Part shown: positions 9,628 to 17,893 of the stretch, in pieces
Position numbering within the stretch: position 1 is the first letter of the stretch
Layout of the letters: each line of letters begins with the position of its first letter
Origin: Mycetohabitans endofungorum
Lineage (GTDB): Bacteria; Pseudomonadota; Gammaproteobacteria; Burkholderiales; Burkholderiaceae
DNA length: 64,000 nucleotides
Direction of reading: 5' to 3'
NCBI RefSeq assembly: GCF_002927045.1
Contig: NZ_PRDW01000003.1
Span: 62,001 to 126,000 of the forward strand
Program-made: the position numbers and the translations under genes
Notes under the pieces: generated by a model
Told to the model about the DNA's origin: nothing
Seen by the model: the letters and a program-made list of their open reading frames with translations, nothing else
Databases searched by the model: none

Positions 9628-9656
9628 GCTAAATTGTAGTTTAACTACAATTTCAA
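9628..9656 (-). promoter_or_regulatory. zwf promoter with overlapping HexR-type operator
   Basis: Bases 9631-9653 form a perfect palindrome, 11-base arms around a single T at 9642, with core TTGTAGTTTAACTACAA at 9634-9650. This fits the published HexR consensus of gammaproteobacteria (TGTA, A/T-rich centre, TACA). On the minus strand a -35-like TTGAAA (9651-9656) precedes it and a weak -10-like TTTAGC (9628-9633) follows, 17 bases apart, so a bound dimer would block RNA polymerase. The glk gene three genes downstream encodes the RpiR/HexR-type protein that would bind it. Confidence 0.75.
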
Positions 9657-9789
9657 GAAAACGGTACATTTAGTGCAACGAAAAACTTTGTTATATCAAC
9701 CCGCTGCCGTGCGATCTGACGGTCCGGCAGGAGCAAGCGAAGATCACTCGACACCGTTTGCCACGAAGCGTGGCAGTCGCCGCGCAGGC

Positions 9790-10202
9790 GCATCGTCATG
9801 TTAAAGGACATTGTGCGCGTACGCGCCGTGCGGGATCGGCAAACTCACCTTCCTATTCGACGAGCCGTTGTCCACCAACCTCGATTCGAAGTTGCACATC
9901 GAGATGCACTCGGAGATCAAGCTGATGCACCCGCGCCTGGGCACGACGATCGTCTACGTGACGCACAATCAGATCGAAGCCATGACACGTCGGCCACGCC
10001 TGCGCAACAGATCGACGTGCAAGTCGATGTCATCGAGCCCACCGGCCCCGTACGCTGGTCTTCACGCAGGTCAACGGCAAGCAAGTAGTATCCCGCGTGC
10101 ATCCGGCCTCCGATCCGCGGCCGTAGCAGTCCATGTCGCTACTGTTCGACGTCTCCAAGGCGGGTGTTGTTCGACCCGAAGACCGAGCAGCGCATTGCAT
10201 GA
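9790..10202 (+). pseudogene. Sugar ABC transporter ATP-binding protein (UgpC/MalK-like), degraded
   Basis: Three short stretches in different frames match the end of a MalK/UgpC-type ATPase in order. First comes Walker B and the switch region ([19 protein letters not shown], then [15 protein letters not shown]) near 9853-9987. A deletion and frame change lead to the TOBE-domain stretch [15 protein letters not shown] near 10003-10047, and finally [19 protein letters not shown] and SLLFDVSKA up to [10 protein letters not shown]-stop at 10202. Walker A and the signature motif are gone. Burkholderia commonly carry a glucose ABC importer divergent from zwf, so this is probably its last trace. No binding protein or permease genes remain. 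Confidence 0.85.
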
Positions 10203-10411
10203 CGGCTGGCGCACGACCATTGTTTCGTCATCCAACGCAAATAAGCATCACCTGCCCGCATTGCTGCGCCGCGCGGCGCCTGGTGATGCGCCAGCTGCAT
10301 TGCTGTTATCCCGATCGGCACGATTGGCGACAGGATCAGACACCGCGCGTGAGCGCCGCATCGTGGAACGTATAATAAGCCGCTTCGCTACACGCCTGAC
10401 TCCACACGACG

Positions 10412-10918
10412 ATGACCGGTGAATTCGACCATCGCAACCTTGCGATGCTCCTACTCCAGGCCCGCGAAAGCGTCATGGGCATGTTCCGCCCGATGCTCAA
10501 GCAATTCTCGCTGACCGAGCAGCAGTGGCGAATCATACGCGCGCTGAACGACCATCCGCGTCAGGAAATGGAAGCTGGACAGCTCGCGCGAGTTTGCTGC
10601 ATCCTCAGTCCGAGCCTGACCGGGGTGCTTGAACGGATGGATCGGGACGGGCTGATCCGTCGTTCGCGCGTCGCGTCCGACCAGCGCAAAGTGATCGTGA
10701 GCCTAACGCCGCAAAGCCAGGCGCTCGTCAAGCGGATTAGCCCGCTGGTCGATGAACAATACCGGTCATTGGAGAACAAGATCGGCGTGCAGACACTCGC
10801 TGAGGCCTACCGCCTGCTGGACACGCTGATCGAGACGCTGCCCGGCGATGCACCCGCTGACAATGGCGGCGATGCGTCGCGTTGGGCCAAGCGCCCGATG
10901 AGCAATACGGCTGACTGA
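10412..10918 (+). CDS. hpaR: MarR-family regulator, HpaR-like (homoprotocatechuate degradation)
   Basis: 168 residues. The winged-helix MarR core is complete: [31 protein letters not shown], and the recognition region [23 protein letters not shown], which closely follows the HpaR subfamily. HpaR represses the meta-cleavage operon for (homo)protocatechuate in enterobacteria. No aromatic-degradation genes are in the window; the nearest possible relation is a flavin reductase fragment 7 kb away. The C-terminal ~25 residues are a low-complexity tail. The regulator is probably an orphan, and its target here may differ. Confidence 0.8.
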   Translation: MTGEFDHRNLAMLLLQARESVMGMFRPMLKQFSLTEQQWRIIRALNDHPRQEMEAGQLARVCCILSPSLTGVLERMDRDGLIRRSRVASDQRKVIVSLTPQSQALVKRISPLVDEQYRSLENKIGVQTLAEAYRLLDTLIETLPGDAPADNGGDASRWAKRPMSNTAD

Positions 10919-11022
10919 AACCCGCTTGGCCGCGCTGTCGCCGGCCCCTTTCGCCGCTGCGCCCCTGTGCTCTGCGCGCCTGCTGCCGCGCCGCTGGTCG
11001 GCACTCGACCGCTAGCCGGCAC

Positions 11023-12237
11023 TCAATCCATGGCCGGTAGCCGGTGCGAGCGGGCCACAAGCCGATATCCGACATAGGTCAACACGCCGCAGGCGCCGAT
11101 CACGATCCCCATGGCGCGTGGCGAGCCGTCCTGCAACGCACCGACCGCCAGGCTCGACAACGCGCCGAGCGCCAATTGCATCGCGCCGAACACCGCTGCC
11201 GCTGCACCGGCGTTGCGCGGATAACGGTGCATCAGATCAGTCGTGCAGTTCGCGCTGAGTACACCGACCACGCCAACCACAAAAAATAGCGTCGCGACGA
11301 TCGAGCGCAAGCCGCCCCAGCCGGTAGTGCAGGCCACGAACACCCCGAGCGAGGCGAGCAAGCATACCAGCGACGAAGCCGAGATCATGCGCAGCGCGCC
11401 GAGTGCGCCGACCAGCCGCATATTGAGGAAATTTCCAGCCATGATGCCGACGATGTTCAGCGCAAAAAACAACCCATAGGCCTGCGCCGACACATGGAAG
11501 TAATCGATGTAGACGAACGGCGTGGCCGTGATGTACGCGAACATGCCGGCGAACGCCATGCCACCGCAGAGCATGTGGCCCCACGCCACCGGGTCGGTCA
11601 GCAAGCGCCCGTACACGGCGAATGACGCGCTGAGCGCGTTCTCATGCCGCTTGTGTGACGGCCACGTTTCCGGGACCTTGCGCACCGCCGTGATGGCGCA
11701 GGCCGCGCCGAACAGCGCCAGCGACACAAACACCGCGCGCCAGCCGCCGAGCAGTAGCAACTGCCCGCCCACCAGCGGCGCGAGCAACGGCCCGATCGAG
11801 GTAACGATGGCCAGCATCGACAGCACGCGAGCCGCATCGGTGGGGCCATGCGCATCTCGCGCAATCGCGCGCGCGAGCACCGACGCAGCACCGGCGCCCA
11901 GCGCCTGCAGGAAGCGTACTGCGATCAGCCAGCCGATCGACGGCGCGAACGCACAGGCAATGCTGGCCAGTCCATACAGCACGATGCCGCCGATCAAGAT
12001 CGGGCGCCGACCATAGGCGTCGGACAATGGACCATACAGCAGCATGCCAATCGAGAAGCCGAACATGAAGCTGGTCAGCGTCACCTGTGCGGCCGACGCG
12101 CTGATGTCGAATGCCGCTGCCAGCGACGGCAGGCTCGGCAGGTACATGTCGATCGAGATCGGGCCACATGCGGCGAGCGCGCCAAGCAAGAGAATCAAGC
12201 GCCAATCGAGCCGGCGAGCAGTCGGGGAAGCGGGCAT
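11023..12237 (-). CDS. Bcr/CflA-family multidrug efflux MFS transporter
   Basis: About 404 residues with twelve membrane segments. The drug:H+ antiporter signature is visible: ACGPISIDMYLPSLPSLAAAF in helix 1, and GPLSDAYGRRPILIGG in the loop between helices 2 and 3. ALGAGAASVLARAIARD corresponds to motif C-like sequence of helix 5. It exports drugs such as bicyclomycin or sulfonamides in E. coli Bcr; the substrate here is unknown. Start chosen at ATG 12237; a GTG at 12264 is also possible. It is monocistronic, convergent with hpaR and divergent from hemL. Confidence 0.88.
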   Translation of the reverse strand: MPASPTARRLDWRLILLLGALAACGPISIDMYLPSLPSLAAAFDISASAAQVTLTSFMFGFSIGMLLYGPLSDAYGRRPILIGGIVLYGLASIACAFAPSIGWLIAVRFLQALGAGAASVLARAIARDAHGPTDAARVLSMLAIVTSIGPLLAPLVGGQLLLLGGWRAVFVSLALFGAACAITAVRKVPETWPSHKRHENALSASFAVYGRLLTDPVAWGHMLCGGMAFAGMFAYITATPFVYIDYFHVSAQAYGLFFALNIVGIMAGNFLNMRLVGALGALRMISASSLVCLLASLGVFVACTTGWGGLRSIVATLFFVVGVVGVLSANCTTDLMHRYPRNAGAAAAVFGAMQLALGALSSLAVGALQDGSPRAMGIVIGACGVLTYVGYRLVARSHRLPAMD

Positions 12238-12368
12238 GGAGAGGCTGCGGGAGGCCGCGCACACGGCCTTTCATCAATTAAGGACCTCACTCATTGTACG
12301 CGACGGCGTCGCGCGCGCCGCTCCGGTACAATGCACGGATGTCATTGCTGCAACGCGGGAAGGATTCG

Positions 12369-13652
12369 ATGTCCAAGAGCCAACTTCTTTTCGAACGGGC
12401 CCAATGCACGATTCCGGGCGGCGTCAACTCGCCGGTGCGCGCTTTCCGCTCGGTCGGCGGCACGCCGCGCTTTATCGCACGTGCGCACGGCCCCTATTTA
12501 TGGGACGCAGACGGGCAGCGCTACATCGACTACATCGGTTCGTGGGGGCCGATGATCCTCGGACATCTGAATCCAGACGTACTGGCCGCGGTACAGCGCG
12601 CGCTCGCCTCGGGCTTCTCATTCGGCGCGCCGACCGAGGCGGAGGTCGAAATCGCCGAGGAGATCTGCCGCCTAATGCCATCAATCGAGCAGATCCGCAT
12701 GGTCTCGAGCGGCACCGAGGCCACGATGAGCGCGTTGCGGCTCGCCCGCGGATTTACCGGGCGCAGCCGCATTGTCAAGTTCGAAGGTTGCTATCACGGC
12801 CATGCCGACAGCCTGCTCGTGAAGGCCGGGTCCGGACTGCTGACGTTTGGCAACCCCACCTCGGCCGGTGTGCCGCCCGACATCGCGCATCACACCACCG
12901 TGCTTGAGTACAACAACGTTGAGCAGTTGAACGAAGCATTCAGCGCATTCGGCACGCAGATCGCAGCGGTCATCGTCGAGCCGGTCGCGGGCAACATGAA
13001 TCTCGTGCGGGCGTCAACCGAATTCCTCGCCGCGTTGCGCAAGCAGTGCACCGAGTACGGCAGCGTGCTGATCTTTGACGAGGTCATGTGCGGTTTTCGC
13101 GTCGCGCTCGGCGGTGCGCAACAGCTGTTCAATATCGTGCCGGACCTGACCTGCCTGGGCAAAGTGATCGGCGGCGGGATGCCGATTGCCGCGTTCGGTG
13201 GCCGACGCGACCTTATGGCGCACCTGGCGCCGCTGGGCGGCGTCTACCAGGCCGGCACCCTGTCAGGCAACCCACTTGCGGTCGCCGCCGGCCTCGAAAC
13301 GCTGCGCCAAATTCAGGCGCCCGGCTTTTATGACCGCCTGTCCCAGCAGACCACGCGACTCGCTGGTGGGCTGCAGGCCGCCGCGCGCGACGCAGGCGTG
13401 CCGTTCAGCGCGGACTCGCTGGGTGGCATGTTCGGCCTGTATTTCGCCTCGCAAGTGCCGCGCAGCTTTGCCGAGGTGATGCGCTGTGACGTGCCCCGCT
13501 TCAACGCGTTCTTCCACGCAATGCTCGATGCTGGCGTGCATTTCGCCCCATCAGCATACGAGGCTGGCTTTGTGTCGATCACGCACGACGACGCGGTCAT
13601 CGACGAAACGCTGTCGATCGCCCGCACCGTGTTCGCTGCGCTGCAACGCTAA
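12369..13652 (+). CDS. hemL: Glutamate-1-semialdehyde 2,1-aminomutase
   Basis: 427 residues from the ATG at 12369, preceded by AAGGA. Class-III aminotransferase fold: [16 protein letters not shown] cofactor-phosphate region, FDEVMCGFR, and the PLP lysine K265 in [11 protein letters not shown]. It moves the amino group within glutamate-1-semialdehyde to give 5-aminolevulinate, the first dedicated haem precursor in the C5 pathway. A -10-like TACAAT is at 12327-12332. Full length and intact; ribD starts 15 bases after its stop. Confidence 0.96.
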   Translation: MSKSQLLFERAQCTIPGGVNSPVRAFRSVGGTPRFIARAHGPYLWDADGQRYIDYIGSWGPMILGHLNPDVLAAVQRALASGFSFGAPTEAEVEIAEEICRLMPSIEQIRMVSSGTEATMSALRLARGFTGRSRIVKFEGCYHGHADSLLVKAGSGLLTFGNPTSAGVPPDIAHHTTVLEYNNVEQLNEAFSAFGTQIAAVIVEPVAGNMNLVRASTEFLAALRKQCTEYGSVLIFDEVMCGFRVALGGAQQLFNIVPDLTCLGKVIGGGMPIAAFGGRRDLMAHLAPLGGVYQAGTLSGNPLAVAAGLETLRQIQAPGFYDRLSQQTTRLAGGLQAAARDAGVPFSADSLGGMFGLYFASQVPRSFAEVMRCDVPRFNAFFHAMLDAGVHFAPSAYEAGFVSITHDDAVIDETLSIARTVFAALQR

Positions 13653-13667
13653 GCACCGGCCCCTGCC

Positions 13668-14816
13668 ATGTTCTCAGACTTTGATCGCCTGCAGATGCAA
13701 CGCGCGCTCGTGCTCGCCGAGCGCGGGTTATACACAACGTCGCCAAACCCGCGCGTGGGATGCGTGCTCGTCAAGGACGGCGAAGTCATTGGCGAAGGCT
13801 TCACGCAGCCGGCCGGACAGGACCACGCGGAAATCCGTGCGCTGAAAGACGCCCGCTCGCGCGGATACACTCCCGCCGGTGCCACCGCCTATGTGACGCT
13901 GGAGCCTTGCAGCCATTTCGGTCGCACGCCACCCTGCGCGAACACGCTGGTCGAAGCCGGCATGGCGCGGATAATCGTCGCGATGGAGGATCCGAACCCG
14001 CAGGTCAGCGGCCGTGGCCTGGCCATCCTGCGCGATGCGGGCGTGGACGTGCGCTGTGGACTGCTTGCGCACGAGGCGCAGGAGTTGAACGTCGGCTTCG
14101 TATCACGGATGACGCGTGGCGTTCCGTGGGTGCGACTCAAGATCGCCGCGACGTTGGACGGTCGCACCGCGTTGCCGGACGGTCAAAGCCAGTGGATCAC
14201 GTCGAACGCCGCGCGCACGGACGGACACGCATGGCGCGCCCGCGCGTGCGCGACCCTCACCGGCATCGGCACGGTGCGCGAAGACGATCCGCAGATGACC
14301 GTGCGCGCGGTGCCCACGCCTCGCCAACCGCTGCGCGTGCTGGTGGACAGCCGTCTGGACGTGCCACTGAATGCAAGGATTTTAGCCGGTGCGCCACCGC
14401 TGGTTATCTGCGCGCGCGACGACGGAGAATTCGCCCCGCGTGCGCATGCGTTGCGCGCGACCGGCGCCGAAGTGATTGCGTTGCCGAACCGGTCCGGCAA
14501 GGTTGACCTGCCGGCTGCGCTACGGCTGCTCGCTGCGCGTGGCGTCAACGAATTGCATGTCGAGGCGGGCTACAAGCTCAACGGCTCATTGTTGCGCGAA
14601 GGCTGCGTCGATGAGCTGCTGCTCTACATCGCCCCGGCCCTACTCGGCAACGCGACCGGCATGTTCAACCTCGAGCCGCCGCCGGCGCTCGATCGGCGGG
14701 TGCGACTACGATATCATTCGATCGAGCGGATCGGCGAGGATCTACGGGTCCTCGCCAGGCTCGTGCCGGCCAAATCTGACAACGCACCGCAAACGGGCGA
14801 TCCGCGCTCACAATGA
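13668..14816 (+). CDS. ribD: Bifunctional riboflavin deaminase/reductase RibD
   Basis: 382 residues. The N-terminal cytidine-deaminase-like domain has zinc ligands in HAEIRAL and PCSHFGRTPPC, and deaminates the diaminopyrimidine made from GTP. The C-terminal RibD_C domain (VRLKIAATLDGRTALPDG, QWITSNAAR) reduces the ribosyl group with NADPH. These are the second and third steps of riboflavin synthesis. It follows hemL closely and ends just before ribE, so the genes are probably co-transcribed. Confidence 0.95.
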   Translation: MFSDFDRLQMQRALVLAERGLYTTSPNPRVGCVLVKDGEVIGEGFTQPAGQDHAEIRALKDARSRGYTPAGATAYVTLEPCSHFGRTPPCANTLVEAGMARIIVAMEDPNPQVSGRGLAILRDAGVDVRCGLLAHEAQELNVGFVSRMTRGVPWVRLKIAATLDGRTALPDGQSQWITSNAARTDGHAWRARACATLTGIGTVREDDPQMTVRAVPTPRQPLRVLVDSRLDVPLNARILAGAPPLVICARDDGEFAPRAHALRATGAEVIALPNRSGKVDLPAALRLLAARGVNELHVEAGYKLNGSLLREGCVDELLLYIAPALLGNATGMFNLEPPPALDRRVRLRYHSIERIGEDLRVLARLVPAKSDNAPQTGDPRSQ

Positions 14817-14830
14817 AGGAATTCTCTCGT

Positions 14831-15466
14831 ATGTTCACAGGCATCGTCGCGACGATCGGCCACATTGAATCGGTCACCCCGCTGGGCGCGTCCATCGAGG
14901 ACGGCGTGCGCCTGTCGATCGCCGCCGGCACGCTCGATCTGTCCGATGTCGGGTTGGGCGACAGCATTGCAGTGCAAGGCGCATGCTTGACGGTCGTGGA
15001 CAAGACATCGACGCAGTTCGAAGTCGATGTGTCGCGGGAAACGCTGAACTGCACTGCCGGGCTCGCACAGCCCGGCGAAGTGAACCTCGAAAAAGCGCTG
15101 CGTGCGCATGAACGCCTGGGCGGCCACCTGGTCAGCGGACATGTCGATGGACTTGGCCAGGTCAGCCGCTTCGATCCGGTGGGCGAATCGCACGAATTGT
15201 GCATCGTCGCGCCGTCTTCGCTCGCGAAGTACTTCGCGCACAAGGGGTCTATCACGGTCAACGGTGTCAGCCTAACAGTCAATGCCGTGCAAGACCGGGA
15301 CGATGGGTGCGAATTCTCGATCAACGTGATCCCGCACACGATACAAATGACCACGCTGCGATACCTGCGCATTGGCGACGCGGTCAATCTCGAAGTCGAT
15401 ATGATTGCGCGCTATGTGGAGCGGATGCTCAGTGCGTCTCAGGACGGCTATAAATCATTGAAGTAA
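14831..15466 (+). CDS. ribE: Riboflavin synthase alpha chain
   Basis: 211 residues. The start at 14831 (MFTGIVATIG) is preferred over an in-frame ATG 18 bases earlier, as it matches the invariant family N-terminus and follows AAGGA. Two lumazine-binding barrels are recognisable, with GDSIAVQGACLTV and GSITVNGVSLTVN as the paired motifs. It dismutates two 6,7-dimethyl-8-ribityllumazine molecules to riboflavin. After it the usual rib gene order is broken by a 3.3-kb accessory block before ribBA resumes. Confidence 0.95.
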   Translation: MFTGIVATIGHIESVTPLGASIEDGVRLSIAAGTLDLSDVGLGDSIAVQGACLTVVDKTSTQFEVDVSRETLNCTAGLAQPGEVNLEKALRAHERLGGHLVSGHVDGLGQVSRFDPVGESHELCIVAPSSLAKYFAHKGSITVNGVSLTVNAVQDRDDGCEFSINVIPHTIQMTTLRYLRIGDAVNLEVDMIARYVERMLSASQDGYKSLK

Positions 15467-15886
15467 TCCGATTTTTCAAGAGCTTATTGTCTGCCTGCGT
15501 CGCGTCAAACCGGCCATGGGAGGTAATCGAACCGCTCGATGGCCACGCGGCGCACTTCCTCAAGAGCGGTATTGACGATCATCGCGACGACGGCAAACGC
15601 GCAATCTAAGTCGCCGCTCTGCTGCACGCGCCGAAACGCCAGTTTAAAGCCGCTTGCTGCCATGGCGACGGTGGTTGGAATCATTGGCCTGCTCAATAGT
15701 ATCGTCAATTTATCAGGTCGAATCACGGCTTAACGGCCAAATCACTTTGGTCAGGCACGCGAAAAGGGGCGAAATTCGCCGTCACGACGCAAAATCCGAG
15801 CTTGATTTCGATGACAGGCGACGCGCCCCTCAATCACGAGAGGATCCACGGGCACCTTCTGCGTATCCGCGAGACCTTCCATGCCT
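15467..15886. other. Left edge of accessory block, no recognisable gene
   Basis: This stretch separates ribE from the toxin-antitoxin genes. A 73-codon open frame exists at 15505-15726 on the minus strand, but it has no good ribosome site and I recognise nothing in it. An AGGGGCG near 15765 is mirrored by CGCCCCT near 15826, a weak long-loop inverted repeat. Confidence 0.35.
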
Positions 15887-15927
15887 CATAACACTTAAAT
15901 ATGTGATCTACATAAATATGTGTTATG
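15887..15927. promoter_or_regulatory. Inverted repeat operator before RHH/PIN toxin-antitoxin genes
   Basis: CATAACAC at 15887-15894 is mirrored by GTGTTATG at 15920-15927, and the A/T-rich interior repeats AAATATGTG twice. It lies 25 bases before the antitoxin start, where ribbon-helix-helix antitoxins normally bind to repress their own operon. A -10-like TATAAC follows at 15933-15938. The A/T-rich stretch contrasts with its surroundings. Confidence 0.55.
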
Positions 15928-15952
15928 ATGACTATAACTCGATGGAGGTAAC

Positions 15953-16300
15953 ATGGCTGAAACCGTTAACTTCACGGGCGCGGTTGACCGCGACCTGCTC
16001 AAGCGCGCCAAGGTTCTCGCGGCAAAATCGGACACGTCCGTCAATGCGCTTTTCAACGCCGAACTTCGCTATCTAGTGGAGACGTTCGAAGCGGCCGAAG
16101 CCCGCGGCAACCAAAATTTCCGCACCTTGCTCGACTTCTCGCTCGGTCGCATTGACGACCGCCAGGCGATGCAAGCACTCGGTATCGAGAGCGACGAGGA
16201 TCTGTTTCTGCTGATGGCTCAGGCACATCTGCCAATGCCGCGCCTGCCGGAGGCGAGTACGCGCCGCATGGTGGATGACCTCAACGCCTTGCTCAGTTAG
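15953..16300 (+). CDS. Putative antitoxin of a PIN-type toxin-antitoxin pair
   Basis: 115 residues, with GGAGG five bases before the ATG. The first ~40 residues (VNFTGAVDRDLLKRAKVLAAKS...SVNALFNAELRYLV) have the beta strand plus two-helix pattern of a ribbon-helix-helix DNA-binding domain. The acidic C-terminal half, with FLLMAQAHLPMPRLPE, is the likely toxin-binding part. It precedes the PIN-domain gene by three bases, the standard antitoxin-first order. It would neutralise the nuclease and repress the operon at the inverted repeat upstream. I assign the role from fold pattern and context, not from a known named family. Confidence 0.7.
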   Translation: MAETVNFTGAVDRDLLKRAKVLAAKSDTSVNALFNAELRYLVETFEAAEARGNQNFRTLLDFSLGRIDDRQAMQALGIESDEDLFLLMAQAHLPMPRLPEASTRRMVDDLNALLS

Positions 16301-16303
16301 TCC

Positions 16304-16825
16304 ATGGCGAGCAACACGACCGTCACCCTGCTCCCTGATGCCGGCCCCCTGATTACGCTCGCCTATGCCGATGCACTCCATCTGCTTCTGAAGCCAGGCT
16401 GGTCGGTCGCACTGGTCGATATGATGCAGCATGAGGTCACGCGCAGCGAGACGCCGACCAGCACACGGATTGTTACATGGGCGCGCAATAACAGCATCCC
16501 GGTTCTCGAGACGAACATCTATCATCGATATATGCAGGCGAATATTGCTTCGCCTGTCCGAAAAGCCAATCTCGGAGAACTTGCCATACAGGAAGCGATG
16601 AGTGGGTTCGGCCTTGCTGCCGAACAAACTGGCATCTTTCTGTTTGAAGATCACAAGATCGCGCGCGCCAGTTTCCTGCTACCAGATAACTGTCGCAAAG
16701 TCTCTACTCGCGCATTCCTGCTGTTTCTCGAGCAACAAAATTTGATTGACTCGGCTGTCGAGGTCGAGCGTCGCGCGGTTCTCGCCGAGAGGCAGTTCTC
16801 CCAGATTCGGTTTCCGCCAGAATGA
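16304..16825 (+). CDS. Putative PIN-domain ribonuclease toxin
   Basis: 173 residues. PIN-like acidic positions are seen in order: D12 in LLPDAGPLITLAYAD, E44 in MMQHEVT, E92 in NLGELAIQEAM, and E115/D116 in IFLFEDHKIA. Between them a helix-rich core fits the fold. VapC-type PIN toxins cut tRNA or rRNA when freed from their antitoxin. This one is longer than the usual ~130 residues, so it is not a classical VapC and may belong to a less-described branch. It is translationally coupled to the upstream antitoxin. No frameshift is seen. Confidence 0.7.
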   Translation: MASNTTVTLLPDAGPLITLAYADALHLLLKPGWSVALVDMMQHEVTRSETPTSTRIVTWARNNSIPVLETNIYHRYMQANIASPVRKANLGELAIQEAMSGFGLAAEQTGIFLFEDHKIARASFLLPDNCRKVSTRAFLLFLEQQNLIDSAVEVERRAVLAERQFSQIRFPPE

Positions 16826-16975
16826 CCAGCGACCAAAGAAGCACGCGAAACATCTACCAGACGTTACGCCGCCGTCCGGCCAATTGAGATCAACGACAAC
16901 ATCATCTCGCACGCAGTCAAACTGCCATGATCGTACCCGCCCCGGCTCTCCAGGGATGGGCTCTTTTTTGTGGGC

Positions 16976-16981
16976 TATAAT
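16976..16981 (+). promoter_or_regulatory. -10 box of the ccdAB promoter
   Basis: A perfect TATAAT sits 31 bases before the ccdA start, followed by a short A/T-rich leader and the ribosome site AAAGGGG. No clear -35 box lies 17 bases upstream; the T-run at 16963-16968 is too close. Confidence 0.5.
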
Positions 16982-17012
16982 GCGCATAAATTCCCACATC
17001 AAAGGGGCAAGC

Positions 17013-17258
17013 ATGCGGCATACGGCAACCGATGCCATCCCGCGCCGGGCTACCAACATCAGCCTGCCCGAGGACGTTTACAAAGACGCAAAGGAACTCG
17101 GGATCAACTTCTCGCAGACTTGTGAGCGGGCAATCCGGCAGGCAGTACAGGCGGAGAAGGATCGCCAGTGGGCGATCAAATATGCGGACTTTATCCGCGC
17201 TTACAACGACATGGTCGAGCGCGACGGCCTGCCGCTCGCTCAGTACCGGACGTTCTGA
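17013..17258 (+). CDS. ccdA: CcdA-family antitoxin
   Basis: 81 residues from the ATG at 17013, preceded by AAAGGGG. N-terminal RRATNISLPEDVYKDAKELGINFSQ-type ribbon-helix-helix DNA-binding segment, then the flexible C-terminal arm ending in FIRAYNDMVERDGLPL, which in CcdA wraps the toxin. It binds CcdB and, with it, represses the operon. Its stop overlaps the toxin start by one base (TGATG), giving coupled translation. On plasmid F the pair ensures maintenance. This copy sits on what looks like chromosome, inside the riboflavin gene run. Confidence 0.9.
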   Translation: MRHTATDAIPRRATNISLPEDVYKDAKELGINFSQTCERAIRQAVQAEKDRQWAIKYADFIRAYNDMVERDGLPLAQYRTF

Positions 17259-17572
17259 TGGCCCGTTTCGACGTATTCTCCAACCCCGGCGGACACCCGG
17301 GTACGCCATATGTCGTTGAGGTCCAAGGAAATCATCTGTCGGGACTGGCAACCCGCGTAGTCATCCCACTACGCCGGTTAGACCAGATCGCCTCGGTACC
17401 ACTCCCCCCTGATCTCATCCCCGTGTTCGTCATCGAGGGGATTGAGTGCATGCTCGATACCCCAACGCTCGCCGCGATCCCACGCAGCGCGCTTACAAAA
17501 CCCATTACTTCGTTGGTACATCGACACGGCGAAATCATCTCCGCACTCGACCGATTGTTGGGTGGGTGGTGA
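17258..17572 (+). CDS. ccdB: CcdB-family gyrase-poisoning toxin
   Basis: 104 residues, normal for CcdB. The protein begins MARFDVFSNPGG and shows the family stretches YVVEVQGNHLSGLATRVVIPL and LTKPITSLVHRHGEIISALDRL; the last part corresponds to the C-terminal helix ending near the gyrase-contacting residues. The final residues are LLGGW, where toxic CcdB proteins also end in a short tail after the helix (GI in F plasmid CcdB), so poisoning activity should be tested, not assumed. It traps DNA gyrase on cleaved DNA. Coupled to ccdA. Confidence 0.9.
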   Translation: MARFDVFSNPGGHPGTPYVVEVQGNHLSGLATRVVIPLRRLDQIASVPLPPDLIPVFVIEGIECMLDTPTLAAIPRSALTKPITSLVHRHGEIISALDRLLGGW

Positions 17573-17649
17573 GCGCGTTGGCGTTGCGTCTATCTACGTC
17601 TGGCTAAAGACGCGCATCGCCGCTACTGCTGCGAAGCGTTGCGCTAACA

Positions 17650-17893
17650 GGCCTGCGCATAGGCGCCCTCGGCCGAACGTTTTACGCACGCGCGCTGGCG
17701 CACGATGTACGCTGGCGCGCCGGTGCTCGACGACGCATTGGCCACATTCGATTGCCGCATCGCGAACGCTACTCGGCATGGCACGCATAGTGCCATCGTC
17801 GGCGAAGTAGTCGATCTGCGGCTCGGCCCAGCGCCAATTGACGCCTTGGTGTACTTCAATCGTCATTATCACGTCGTCGCCTCCTCATGCTGA
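17650..17893 (+). pseudogene. Flavin reductase (HpaC/DIM6-like) C-terminal fragment
   Basis: From about 17675 the frame reads AERFTHARWRTMYAGAPVLDDALATFDCRI..., then GTHSAIVGEVVDLRLG and ALVYFNRHYHVVA to a stop at 17893. This is the well-conserved end of the split-barrel flavin reductase family, including VLDDALATFDC, HSAIVGEV and the terminal LVYFxxxYH motif. An in-frame TAG lies just upstream, and the N-terminal FMN-binding half is missing. An intact gene would supply reduced flavin to a monooxygenase, and its place among riboflavin genes may not be chance. The LOG gene start overlaps its end. Confidence 0.8.

Noticed and set aside
15887-15927. Start of a CRISPR array (AAATATGTG repeats)
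   Set aside because: Only two short repeats with a single gap; the inverted repeat and position fit a toxin-antitoxin operator.
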